Shown: in pieces, positions 49,445 through 59,182 of the stretch
How positions within the stretch are numbered: the stretch's first letter is position 1
Layout: each line of letters begins with the position of its first letter
Assembly (NCBI GenBank): GCA_964058845.1
Contig: CAXKVR010000093.1
Coordinates: forward strand, 620,001-684,000
DNA: 64,000 nucleotides
Origin: Carex sylvatica
Taxonomy: Eukaryota > Streptophyta > Magnoliopsida > Poales > Cyperaceae
Reading direction: 5' to 3'
The notes under the pieces: model-generated
What the model was told of the DNA's origin: nothing
Database searches by the model: none
Seen by the model: only the letters and a program-made list of their open reading frames with translations
Made by a program: the position numbers and the translations under genes

Positions 49445-50280
49445 GGTGTTAATATATAAACCTTGTAGGAAGTATTTGAAACTATGGTAGATATAATGCG
49501 ATTTAGATACATTTGTTCATGTTTTGCTTCAGAACTATGAGAATCATGAGAAAGAATCTTGCAAGATATTTCAAACTCTATTGTCACAATTCCAATTCTG
49601 ATCCAAATAGAATATGTGCTACAATAAACACAGCAAAAGCAGAGAACAAATTGTCCCCGAATGCACCAACATGCACCCAAAAACAGTTACGGCAATGCCG
49701 CAACGAAGTATCTAGTTGATATTAAAATTTGGATGCTTGACCTCTATATTTTTGTTTAAAAAAAGAAAAAAAAAAAGGAAATAAATTCTAAAAAAATGGA
49801 AAATTTGTCCGTCATTTCAATTTTTATATAGATTTCTTGCTGAACAGTTTTGAGTACGAAGATATTAATTGATCCATATATAGTACCAATATGTTATGCA
49901 TTGTGTCATATAGGCTCAAACTCTATTAACATTAAAACAAAACTGTTTTATAGCCTTAAATATCAAATTGCCACTCTAGAAATTGGTACATAAAGAAAAA
50001 AAAATGAGAAGTAAAATTTAAAGATATCACTAACTTACACTGCATGCTTCAATTAAATAGACTTACGAGCTTTAATTAAATCCATATTTTAATTGTCCCA
50101 AGGACCACGTTCGTTTGGTCTTTCAAATCAAAACTTCAATCTGCTTCATTTTTCTGGCAACTGCAAGCAGAATATGACGAGTCAAATTAAATTCCTTCAC
50201 AATAACCAACGGTTGTAAGCTCAGATTGCTATTTGATTTTATAGCCGTTGGACTTGACTATTAACATATTTTGTTGCTTA
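49445..50280. other. Intergenic spacer between channel pseudogene and lectin locus
   Basis: AT-rich; frames at 49,414-49,719 on both strands overlap each other and resemble nothing known. Confidence 0.45.
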
Positions 50281-50613
50281 TCAACAATTGAAAACTAAAT
50301 AAAATATAATGAACATGTCAATTGCATAAAGAAACAAACAAGTTTTGGAATAATTTGTGAGAAGTAATACTAGTACCAGTACCAGGACATAAACTCCAAT
50401 GGCGTCGAGGTACGCTCCAGAGAGCCCATGGAAGTCTATGATTTGACCACCAAAAGCCGAGAGTTCGAATGGAGTCCATTTTTCCTTTCCGAACGGTCCG
50501 TAAGTATTAGCCAAGTTGGTTATCAGTTCCAGTGACCTCACAACAAATATCTCACCCATGTAGCCAAAATAGCCTCTCACCGACTTAATGTACTCGTTTG
50601 GTTTAAGATTTAT
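50281..50613 (-). CDS. Jacalin unit 4, B exon, with hydrophobic read-through tail
   Basis: Starts after a TTGTAG acceptor with INLKPNEYVKS-type sequence, then GYFGYMGEIFVVRSLELITN, YGPFGKEKWTPFELSAFGG and QIIDFHGLSGAYLDAIGVYV. GAYLD fits the GxxxD sugar-binding motif of jacalin lectins. In units 1 and 3 the exon ends GTCCAG/GTAG; here the same point reads GTCCTG/GTAC (50,383). If this donor is not used, translation continues for about 35 hydrophobic residues (LVLVLVLLLTNYSKTCLFLY..) to a stop at 50,281, which may be the natural or an acquired end of the protein. Confidence 0.8.
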   Translation of the reverse strand: MNLKPNEYIKSVRGYFGYMGEIFVVRSLELITNLANTYGPFGKEKWTPFELSAFGGQIIDFHGLSGAYLDAIGVYVLVLVLVLLLTNYSKTCLFLYAIDMFIIFYLVFNC

Positions 50614-50714
50614 CTACAACAAAAATAAAAAAAACTCCATGCATATAACAGTTTGTTAATATAGCTTTTTATTTTTACAAAGAGTTTGTTGATGTTGGTG
50701 CAAGAATCTGGAAC

Positions 50715-50883
50715 CTCATCCAGCACTCCTGCATTCCTTCCCCAGATAGAGGTGTGTTCAGTTGTGCCTTCACGATCAAAACATACAGAAAGACCGTCAA
50801 TAGCATCGCTATGGTGAATACTGACTTTAACAATGCGAGTAATCCCTGTAAGGTTCATATCTCTTGGTGACCCACCGTCGCCA
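50715..50883 (-). CDS. Jacalin unit 4, A exon
   Basis: After a likely TTTGCAG acceptor the frame reads GDGGSPRDMNLTGITRIVKV, SIHHSDAIDGLSVCFDREG and TTEHTSIWGRNAGVLDE, ending at a GAG/GTTCCA donor at 50,715. It matches the first half of a jacalin domain, including the Gly-rich start. The frame is also open upstream to a Met near 50,897, so the exact exon start is uncertain. It pairs with the B exon about 100 bp downstream. Confidence 0.8.
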
Positions 50884-50956
50884 CTGCAAAGCACCAACTT
50901 TCTTATAACACCCTTAGCAATGCAAAATTACAAGGTATAAAATCAATGTAAGCCAA

Positions 50957-51497
50957 GCCATAGAAGGAAAATAGGCCATTCATGACCGGAATCAGCCTAT
51001 TCGGATCGGAATCAGACTGTACCGATTCGATTTCAGGCCGAGTTACACGGTATGTGAATTTTTCGTTCAATTTCAGTTGAAACGGTCTGATTCCAGTCCA
51101 TTTCGAACGAAATGGTTCTATTCTAGTCCAAAACGCACAAATACCAATCTCCAATTTTGTTCCCTTCGAGCATGACTCAAACAAAGGACCTCTTGGTTAT
51201 CAACCAAGCCAACTACCACCACACTATGCTATATTTTGTTACTAAAATAAATAACTACATGTAAATATAATTGTTGGAATGCTTGTATTATATTATATTA
51301 GTAGATTATTTGATTGTAATTATTTGTTTAAACTGAAGTTGTTGACAAATTATTTTTTATATTTTTAGTATAAAACAAGATGCTGACAAAAAAGTTATAG
51401 TTTCCGATCCGATTCTAACCGATTCATTCGATTCCGATTTCACGGTCAAATTAAAGACCGATTCCAATTTCGATTCCGATTTTTCCTTCTATGAGCC
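50957..51497. mobile_element. Inverted-repeat element with GATTCCGATT motifs in a lectin intron
   Basis: GCCATAGAAGGAAAA at the left faces TTTTCCTTCTATGAGCC at the right. Next to both ends lie clusters of CGGAATCAG/CGATTCCGAT motifs. A tRNA-like segment sits inside (51,168-51,230). Similar GAATCGG-rich elements occur at 54.4 kb and 62.5 kb. Confidence 0.6.
51168..51230 (-). repeat. tRNA-derived (tRNA-Ile-like) SINE or tRNA relic
   Basis: The minus strand reads GTGGTGGTAGTTGGCTTGG, then a perfect anticodon-type stem-loop CTTGGTTGATAACCAAG whose loop would present GAT (Ile), followed by AGGTCCTTTGTTTGAGTC, a decayed T-arm/B-box. The acceptor stem is not recoverable, so this is a relic rather than a functional tRNA gene. 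Confidence 0.5.
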
Positions 51498-51571
51498 AAA
51501 CTTACAACCAAGAAATAGAAAAAAAGGTTTGGATTAGTTTATGAATGTAATATGTTGTTGTACCTAGCTAC

Positions 51572-51799
51572 CTGGATATAAACTCCAACTGCGTTGAGAT
51601 ACTCTGAGGAGCGTCCATGAAAGCCAATGATTTGACCACCGAGAGCTGGGAGTTCGAAATGATCCCCGCTTTCCGTGCCATATGGTCCATAAACGGCTAA
51701 ATTGGTTTCCAGTACTAGTGACCTCACAGTATAACCATTATGAAAGTCGCTCATGTAGCCGTTAACAGACGTAATGTATTCGTTTGTTTCAAAATTGAT
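51572..51799 (-). CDS. Jacalin unit 3, B exon (intact)
   Basis: A 228-bp in-frame exon between TTTTGTAG and CAG/GTAGCT. It reads INFETNEYITSVNGYMSDFH, then NGYTVRSLVLETNLAVYGPY, GTESGDHFELPALGG and QIIGFHGRSSEYLNAVGVYI. The usual GxxxD sugar-contact motif is replaced by SEYLN, so this unit may have lost glycan binding. No matching A exon is found in the 3 kb upstream. Confidence 0.82.
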
Positions 51800-51829
51800 C
51801 TACAAAATAGTACATATATATATATATAT

Positions 51830-52640
51830 ATGTTGGCATTAGGAGCCAAATTTTACAAGGAACAACCAAATAGTACATATATATGTTGGCATTTTTGTTT
51901 AAAACTATAAGTACACCGTTCCAAATTATTAATATCTGAGCTGGCACAATGATTTTATCTTGTTACTTTTTTTTTTTGAAGGATTATATTGTTACTTCTT
52001 ATATATTAAATGCTTCAGTTGTGAAGCTAATAACAAACAATAACTTGGGAGTTAAAATATCTGATTAATTGTATTATTTTTAATTTGCTGGAATGTTCAC
52101 CGGAAATAGATTGATCTTGTATCCAAAGAAAATGTCCTTCAGCATTATATATTAAGCCAAAATAAACATTTAAATTGATGGCTATTTTGAAACAAGGAAG
52201 GGTCGTAGTGCATACAATAAGATTTTATATCACAAGTGTACATCAGCAATTTATACTTGTAAAGTTTAATAATATTTGAAACATTGAGAATTGTGTATTG
52301 ACCCTCATTTAGCTATAGTCAACTAAAACTGGTATATAATCACAACTATATGATCAATTGGCGCAGCTGATTTTTTAGTATATTGGTATTTGTAAAATAA
52401 AATAAAAACTGATGTACATCTAAATGTAGATCAAATGATATAAATCAGAACTAACAGTATCTGTTCCTCTTTACAAATATAATTATTTAATTGACAAAAT
52501 CTGGTCAACAAGTTTCAAAACCGGAAATAAAACGTCTCATTATTTCAAGCAAAAATACTTGATTTGTAAATCAAGTATTTTATTATATACATATATTATA
52601 TACATATACACACATATACATATATATATACACACATATA
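51830..52640. other. Intron-like spacer within the lectin locus
   Basis: AT-rich DNA without jacalin similarity; the 52,560-52,650 end is a TA-rich palindromic run (CTTGATTTGTAAATCAAG) leading into the fold-back cluster. Confidence 0.5.
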
Positions 52641-52650
52641 TATATACATA

Positions 52651-53075
52651 GAGGTTGGCTACTATGCTTATATAAGCATATCCCCACATATGCTTATAAC
52701 TCATTTTTGTGCTTCCAATGTCCAAATGGTCGATCTGAACCGTTCATCTTGTTCTCCATATTAATATGTGCTTGGAGACCAACTTTTACATTTTTCTGAA
52801 TTTTTTTACTATTTATTAAGCCACTTTGAAAATCGCTGATCCAACGGTGGCTGCACAAAACAGTAAAATCAGCAGCCACCGTTGGATCAGCGATTTTCAA
52901 AGTGGCTTAATAAATAGTAAACAAATTCAGAAAAATGTAAATTTTGGTCTCCAAGCACATATTAATATGGAGAACAAGATGAACGGTTCAGATCGACCAT
53001 TTGGACATTGGAAGCACAAAAATGAGTTATAAGCATATGTGGGGATATGCTTATATAAGCATAGTAGCCAACCTC
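52651..53075. mobile_element. Near-perfect fold-back MITE, GAGGTTGGCTACTATG family (reference copy)
   Basis: GAGGTTGGCTACTATGCTTA at the left and CATAGTAGCCAACCTC at the right. The two ~205-bp arms are almost identical, meeting around 52,855-52,870. Because the arms mirror each other, 68-codon frames of nearly the same protein appear on both strands (52,694-52,900 minus and 52,826-53,032 plus); this comes from symmetry and does not indicate a gene. This is the youngest-looking copy here. Confidence 0.96.
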
Positions 53076-53082
53076 TATGTAT

Positions 53083-53335
53083 ATGTATATGTGTATATGT
53101 ATATAATATATGTATATGTATATATATGTATATATAATATAATATAATATATGTATATATAATATAATATAATATATGTATATATAATATAATATAATAT
53201 ATGTATATATAATATAATATAATATATGTATATATAATATAATATAATATATGTATAATATAATATAATATAATATATGTATAATATAATATAATATAAT
53301 ATATGTATAATATAATATAATATAATATATGTATA
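53083..53335. repeat. TA-rich minisatellite, 25-28-bp period
   Basis: ATGTATATATAATATAATAT recurs at 53,151, 53,176, 53,201 and 53,226 (25-bp spacing), then a variant ATGTATAATATAATATAATA with slightly longer spacing to 53,335. It fills the gap between two fold-back elements. Confidence 0.93.
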
Positions 53336-53404
53336 TAAGTATAAATTAGTCTAAATTATTTTCTTAATTAAGATTTATTAAAAAAATTCAGGATTATATT
53401 ATAC

Positions 53405-53438
<34 letters not shown>

Positions 53439-53441
<3 letters not shown>

Positions 53442-53855
53442 TACGGCTACCATACATTGCAATGCATAGGCACCTTTGTGCATTGGACTATAAATCACGG
53501 ATTCAAAGTCCAAATAATCGATCCAAACCGTTCATCTTGTTCTCCATATTAATATATGCTTGGAGACCAAATTTTATATTTTTTGGAATTTGTTTACTAT
53601 TTATTAAGTCACTTTGAAAATCACTGATCCAACGGTGCCTTTTGATTTTACTGTAACCGTTGGATCAGCGATTTTCAATGTGGCTTAATAAATAGTAAAC
53701 AAATTCCAAAAAATGTAAAATTTGGTCTCCAAGCACATATTAATATGGAGAATAAGATGAACGGTTTGGATCGGTCATTTGGACTTTGAATATTGTGATT
53801 TATAGTCCAATGCACAGAGGTGCCTATGCATTGCAATGTATGGTAGACTTACTCT
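53439..53855. mobile_element. Fold-back MITE, ends AGAGTACGGCTACCATACAT
   Basis: Left AGAGTACGGCTACCATACAT and right ATGTATGGTAGACTTACTCT are inverted, as are CATTGCAATGCATAGGCACC and GGTGCCTATGCATTGCAATG. The outer ~80 bp are unrelated to the GAGGTTGG family, but the inner arms carry the same core (CCGTTCATCTTGTTCTCCAT, GCTTGGAGACCAAATTTTA, GATCCAACGGTG). Flanked by TA runs. Confidence 0.93.
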
Positions 53856-54390
53856 ATATATATATATATATATATTATATACATATATTATATATACTTA
53901 AAAAATAGAGATGCTACACAGATCGCCGCACGAAAAAAAGTGGAAGAAAAAAAAAAATTGAGACCGGGTGACTCCTCCAGTCCGGAGGAAAAAAAAAAAG
54001 TGAGAGCGGAAGAGTCCTCCGGTCTTTGTGATTTAAAAAAAAAAAAAACAATTATGTTGAAATAGTAAAAATGATTTTTTTAATTATGATTTATCAAAAA
54101 AATTTCTGTACGAGCACTGCTTCGATGAATCTCAGCAGTTCTGTTTATTTATTTCAAAATTGGCACAGCACGTCAAATGTGGCACATCTCACGTCAAAAT
54201 ATGTCTAACCAAACCGTATTATGCTGGCATTTGTGCTTTTCTCATTGCGATACTGTACTGTACGACACAACATGACACATTTCAAAAGTTTGACATGTTG
54301 ACATGGTACAGTACAAGTTCTGAACACACTAAAACCCGACATGACATGGTAGGTCTGCCTGTCACAACTACATGTCGGTAGGTCTGCAGT

Positions 54391-54683
54391 TCACTATTAT
54401 GAGATTGACAAAAATGATTGCATCGAAGATGAACTCCCAACATCACTCCAAAAGTCAGTTGATTAAATTCGGAATTGGTCGATTCGGACAGGCAAAGGCG
54501 GTGTCGGTCCAATTTCTAGTCGAATTATGCAATGGATAATTTTATCGTACAAAATTGATTGAATCGGCACTGAATCGGTCTATGATTCAGATAAAATTTT
54601 AATTGGATTGGCACAAAATCGGTAGAATCGCTCTGATATCGGACCGATTTGGAAAATTTGGGCCGATTCTCTCATAGTATGCA
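54391..54683. repeat. Degenerate inverted-repeat remnant rich in AATCGG
   Basis: TATTATGAGATTG at the left faces CTCTCATAGTATG at the right; between them AATCGG/CCGATT variants recur many times. It looks like an older relative of the elements at 50.96 and 62.45 kb. Confidence 0.4.
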
Positions 54684-54967
54684 CGCTATCTAGGACTGGT
54701 CAATGTGATTGAAAACTTTGCAAAAAAAAGAAAAAGAAAAAAAGAAGAAGATAAGTTCCCAGTATATAAATGCCTCTATTTTATATATGGTTCTTTTGTG
54801 TTATACTATGTAAGTTCAGCTCCGGAGCGGCTTCTTGTTCTTCTTTTTTTCTTTCCAAATAAAAGTCTATTTCTGATTGTAATGTTTGAATTATATTACA
54901 TTTTGGTTTATTGAGTTTAATATTTTGTCTTAATATTGTGGAAAGTTATACCAAGAGTAGAGTTATA

Positions 54968-55111
54968 AAGGATCCCCTTCTCTATTTTCCTACGGTCCAT
55001 AACCAGTTAAAATGGTTGTCAGTTCCAGTGATCTCACAATAAATAATTAATTAGTTCCCAAAGTAGCAAACGTAGCCTGTACAAAACTTAACTCAGTTGT
55101 TTAACATTGAT
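54968..55111 (-). pseudogene. Jacalin unit 2, B exon, broken
   Basis: After the TTTTGTAG acceptor the frame reads INVKQLS and stops at once (TAA). Downstream VRSLELTTILTGYGP is still recognisable but is followed by a TAG, and the remaining half of the exon (the GGQIIGFH..GVYV part) is missing. Confidence 0.75.
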
Positions 55112-55307
55112 CTACAAAACCATAAAGTAAACTTTATGCATATAACAGTTTATTGGTAGCTTTTTATTTTTACAAAAAAAATTGTTGGCTCGTCTGCATT
55201 TATATAAATGCAATTTTTTGCGCACATCAATTTTCTAAAAAGTTGAAAAAATAATCCAAGAATTGAAAAAACGCTCGGAAATTGATGTTAATGCAAAAAT
55301 CTGGTAC

Positions 55308-55709
55308 CTTAGTAATCCCTCCTGTATTTTTGTCCGAGAATAAGGTTCCATTAGGGTCAGAAGATCCAGAATGAGCATCAATAGGATTGCTATCGCCAAT
55401 ATTGACGTCGATAGGATTGCGATCGCTAGTATTGATGTCGATAGGATTGCTATCACCAATATTGACGTCGATAGGATTGCGATCGCTAGTATTGATGTCG
55501 ATAGGATTGCTATCGCCAGTATTGATGTCGACAGGATTGCTATCGCCAGTATTGACTTCGATAGAATTGCTATCGCCAGTATTGATGTCGACAGGATTGC
55601 TATCGCCAGTATTGACTTCGATAGAATTGCTATCGCCAGTATTGATGTCATTAACAATGCCAGTAACCTCTGCGAAGTCCATATCATTTGCTGACATGCC
55701 ACCAGCCAC
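55308..55709 (-). CDS. Jacalin unit 2, A exon expanded by an in-frame minisatellite
   Basis: The exon starts like a jacalin A exon (AGGMSANDMDFAEVTGIV, compare GGSPRDMNLTGITRIV in unit 4) and ends SSDPNGTLFSDKNTGGITK at a GTACCAG donor (55,308), the same donor position as in units 1 and 4. Between them, where other units have SIHHSDAID, nine 10-residue repeats of (D/E)(I/V)NTGDSN(P/S)(I/V) are inserted. Frame is kept because each repeat is 30 bp. The acceptor expected by comparison with unit 4 (TTTGCAG) reads GTGCTG here, so splicing into this exon may be lost. Such an insert in the first beta-sheet probably disrupts the fold. Confidence 0.6.
55381..55650. repeat. Coding minisatellite, nine 30-bp units with 60-bp higher-order pattern
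   Basis: On the plus strand each unit is a variant of ATAGGATTGCTATCGCCAGT plus ATTGATGTCG. Alternating variants (GCTATCGCCAATATTGACG and GCGATCGCTAGTATTGATG; or GATAGAATTGC and GACAGGATTGC) give a 60-bp super-period. All nine are 30 bp, so several frames on both strands stay open through the block. Confidence 0.97.
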
Positions 55710-55894
55710 AGCACAGCACCGGCTTTTTTGGAAAACCCTTATATAATTGAAAGTTATGAGTTATAAAATCAACTAAAACCAAGTTTACATATAAACATAA
55801 TTTTTATATAATTTGCAGAAAAGCCCTGGAGGATTAAAAACAAATAGAATTTTTTTTCAAACTAGTTAATGAAAATAATAATAGTTTCACCTAC

Positions 55895-56260
55895 CTGGAC
55901 ATAAACTCCAAGAGCGTCGATATTCCATCCGGAACGTGCATGAAAGCCAATGATTTGACCACCGGGAGGAGCAAGAAATTTGAATGTTTTTCCTACTTCA
56001 TGGCCATATGGACCATAAACCGCCAAATTGGTTTTCAGTACCAGTGACGTCTCAACAAGAAGGTAGACACTTTTCGCGAGGGTAAAAAGTGATTTTTCGC
56101 GACGGAATACCGTTATAAACGTGTTTTTTTTATTAGTGACGGTACTTTTAGCGATGGAGTACCGTCATAAATGCATTTTTTCTCTCGCAAAAAGTGCCTA
56201 CCTTGTTGTTGTAGCGCAGCCTTTTACAGACTTAATGTACTCGTTTTCTTTAAGATTGAT
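55895..56260 (-). pseudogene. Jacalin unit 1, B exon, split by a small transposon
   Basis: 5' part (56,260-56,212): INLKENEYIKSVKGCA. 3' part (56,052-55,895): ETSLVLKTNLAVYGPYG, KTFKFLAPPGGQIIGFHARS and GWNIDALGVYVQ with an intact CAG/GTAGGT donor. GWNID fits the GxxxD sugar-binding motif. The 159-bp insertion between them introduces a TAG six codons after GCA, so the exon cannot be read through. Confidence 0.8.
56053..56211. mobile_element. 159-bp inverted-repeat insertion in a jacalin exon
   Basis: CAACAAGAAGGTAGACACTT at one end faces AAGTGCCTACCTTGTTGTTG at the other, with CGCGAGGG/CTCTCGC and TACCGT/ACGGTA blocks mirrored inside. It interrupts coding sequence that is continuous in sister units. 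No clear target-site duplication, so the superfamily is unresolved (CACTA-like motifs are suggestive). Confidence 0.8.
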
Positions 56261-56659
56261 CTACAAAACCATAGAACTTGTAAGAAAACTTCATTCATGC
56301 ACATAACTTTTTTGTTAGTAACTTTAATTAATGTTCATAGGTAAGTTATTAATAATTTTGACTGCGTAATTATGCATTACAAGACAAATTTTACAAGGAA
56401 CAATTAACAAAAAAGGGTCATAATATCATTTTTGTATAAAACTGTAGGTACACTAACTTTTCCGAAAAAATAATACCTGTGCTTACACCATGATTTTATC
56501 TTCTTACATTTTTTTTAATATTAAATGCTTCAGTTGTGAAGATGTGACATTGAATATTTATTTATTAAATGCTTACGAAAATCAGATTGATCTGGTGTCT
56601 GCATGCAGATTAAATGTGACATCTATATATTACTGAAGCTACAAATTAAAGGCTTGTAC

Positions 56660-56866
56660 CTCAGTCATAATTCCTCCTTTTCCACCCCATTGTTCAGTGC
56701 ATTGGTTGGTGCCATTACTCTCAAAACACACAATAAGAGCATCAATGACTTCGGAATGGCGGATAGAAATTCTAACAATGCGAGTAATGCCCCTGGGATC
56801 CATATCGCGCACTCCCCCACCGGTACCACCTCGTAACTCCTTTATTATAGGAGCATTTTCCTGCAT
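56660..56866 (-). CDS. Jacalin unit 1, A exon
   Basis: Reads ENAPIIKELRGGTGGGVRDM, DPRGITRIVRISIRHSEVID, ALIVCFESNGTNQCTEQWG and GKGGIMTE, ending in a GAG/GTACAA donor at 56,660. A Met codon at 56,866 is in frame (MQENAP), but the CAG right after it is also a good acceptor (exon start 56,860), so the protein may begin in an upstream exon not found here. Clean open frame. Confidence 0.8.
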
Positions 56867-59180
56867 ACAGTAAACACAGATACATGTTGTACATTATATA
56901 TTAGAAGGTATTGTTAATTATAGAAACCTAAACATGTTAAAAAATATAGAAACAAAAGGTTAATGGATTTTAACCTCATGTAAAAAAAAATACAAATAAA
57001 ATAAAATTATAGAAACAAAAGCTTTGTTCTCTATATAGTAGGACTAGTTATTAAGTTCGTACCATCGATGTAGGTACAATTAATGCACTACAATAGGGGA
57101 GAATGCTGATATTGCGCTATGTTTCTATGGATAGCCATGAGTAAGCTAGAGCCACCAGATAGCAAATATATAATGTGGGGTGCTTAAGTTTTCATATTAG
57201 ACCCTAACAAACTATATTTTCATGCACTGGAAGGTTGATTGCAAAGGCATACAATTTTGGGTTATTACAAAAATTATTAACCTTTCTTAGATGTCTAGTT
57301 ACCTGATTTTTAACTTTTCCATTTGTTGTCCATTTAACCACAGATTAGGGCGAACTTCAATGAATTATCTCAGTGATATAATGTGTTTTTATTTATTTAT
57401 TTCGGAGAATGACTTATTTAAGAAAATGAAAGGAACTTTTTTCTAGCTACCTAAATAAACAAAACACCATTTTTTTCAAGGATCGCCTATGTTTATTATT
57501 GCGCACTTGCTCTGACAACATTATTTGATGAACATTGTACGAGATAAAATATTTTCATTGCAATACACCTCCTTTCACGCCCTCCCTTTTTGCTCTAATA
57601 TCGATTTAGAGGTCTTGGATCTCTCATAAGGTTTATGCATATTTATATTGGTTTGATGATATGTTGCATCAAATGACAGTGATGCATGCACCTCTTCTGA
57701 TGACTGAACTATGGGGCTAGTCAAATAAATTACTTAGATGAGTTTTGTAATGCAAAATCAGTTCTCTCTTTTTAGTTTCTAACAAGATGTCGCCATTCCC
57801 TTTAAGGGAACAATGTATATACTAGCTATCGGATACGTACGCTGGATGGACTCTTACCGGGTATACACTCTAGACATAGGTACTCCATTAACAAATAACA
57901 ATCCAGATCCTTCCAACTAGTGAAAGAACTCTATTTATATCAACGAAAAAATTAATAGATGCCTCCATTTAGCTTGAAAAGGAGAACAGTGGACTAATTC
58001 TGAATACTTCCATCCATCAGGAGAAGCGACTATATACCTACTTGTATAATTAATTTGAGCGAGCTTCTTGTTTAATTTTGTGTGTTTGCGATACTCAAAG
58101 CGGTGGATTACAAAAGTGTTTTTATTTCTCTTTGCTTCGACACGATCGAGATGAAGTGTAGACAAACAAACATGTCACGGGACGTCACGATTCGACATGC
58201 ATGATTATATCCGTGAGATCTTGATCTAATGGCTTGTTTTAAAAGTTTTTGAAAAATAATAAAATATGTGTTGGACGGACTGGTTACGACACCAATCTTG
58301 TCAAATCACGTTAATATAAACGAAAAAAAAATAATAATATCACAACTTGTTTATCAAGTTACATCTCGTCACATCATATTTTTAACTAATCAGGCCCAAC
58401 TAATCTCACCTAAAGCTTATTTTATATATAAATTAAATAAAAGGTTGAGTTGGATATTGAAAATACAATTGGAGTGGTGCCGGTACGGGACCATATATAG
58501 CACACTAGGGGTTAATTAATGCAACTAGATATATACATGGCATGGCCAATTCATCCATCGGATGCTTAACTTCAAAGAAATTTGGGTTTTATGTGGGCAT
58601 TAGCAGTGGGGAAATATTGTACCACTTTCAGTCCATTGACTTGTACTTTCTAACATATGGCGCACGTGAAGCATATCATTTAAATTGCTACGGTTAATCA
58701 AGGCATCTCTTTATTCTTTCGTCCTCTGCTCTCTCTAAAAAAAGAGAGAACATTTTGTACTAATTATTATAGTATTATTAATATTATTAATATTATTGAT
58801 ATGATTATGGAAAACTCACAAGCAACAAAAACATTGGAAGGTACGTTATGTAAACAAGAATCCTGTAATAGTTGTACCAAAGCAAACAAATAATTATAAC
58901 AATTATAAAAACATTTGTTGTACGTTATGATAGCAATTGTACCTACCATTATATTTAATTTTATCGAGCTTCCCGTTTACTTTTGTATGTTTTCGTTGCA
59001 TTATAGCAATAGATTCTGTAAGTAATGATGTACTCTATCTTACCAAATTTTGAACAAACAACATATCATATTTTCTTCTCTTTTACAAACAGCGGTGTAT
59101 TATTGCAAACAATCGTCATGTTCCTCTGTTTATTATTTCTCTTGCTTCACTGCCACTACTCTGGAAGATGCCTCATGCAT
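56867..59180. other. Upstream flank of the lectin locus, no gene recognised
   Basis: Two loosely similar blocks (around 58,040-58,140 and 58,960-59,150) share GAGCTTC(T/C)(T/C)GTTTA(A/C)TTTTGT and GCGGTG(G/T)ATTA, an old duplication. No lectin leader exon was identified. Frames at 57,935-58,165 and 58,268-58,519 match nothing known. Confidence 0.45.
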
Positions 59181-59182
59181 TA

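Larger units (their letters stand above)
50281..56866 (-). pseudogene. Multi-domain jacalin-related lectin locus, partly intact, probably pseudogenised
   Basis: At least four jacalin-fold units, each split by an intron into an A exon (N-terminal Gly-rich strand through EV) and a B exon (INxxxNEYIxSV..GVYVQ), the usual exon pattern of plant jacalin-related lectins. In minus-strand order: 1A 56,860-56,660; 1B 56,260-55,895; 2A ~55,709-55,308; 2B 55,111-~54,968; 3B 51,799-51,572; 4A 50,883-50,715; 4B from 50,613. Unit 3 lacks an A exon. Lesions: a 159-bp element with an in-frame stop in 1B, a minisatellite in 2A, stop codons and truncation in 2B. Units 3B, 4A and 4B read cleanly. Jacalin-related lectins bind mannose or galactose glycans and often act in stress or defence. 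Whether a shortened transcript from units 3-4 is still made is unknown; no signal peptide exon was found, consistent with the cytoplasmic/nuclear mannose-type. Confidence 0.75.

Noticed and set aside
51168..51230. Functional tRNA-Ile gene
   Set aside because: Only the anticodon arm and part of the T-arm are readable; no acceptor stem or intact D-arm.
55371..55746. Plus-strand 107- and 119-codon frames
   Set aside because: Product of the 30-bp repeat period keeping several frames open; the minus-strand frame has jacalin flanks and is the real one.
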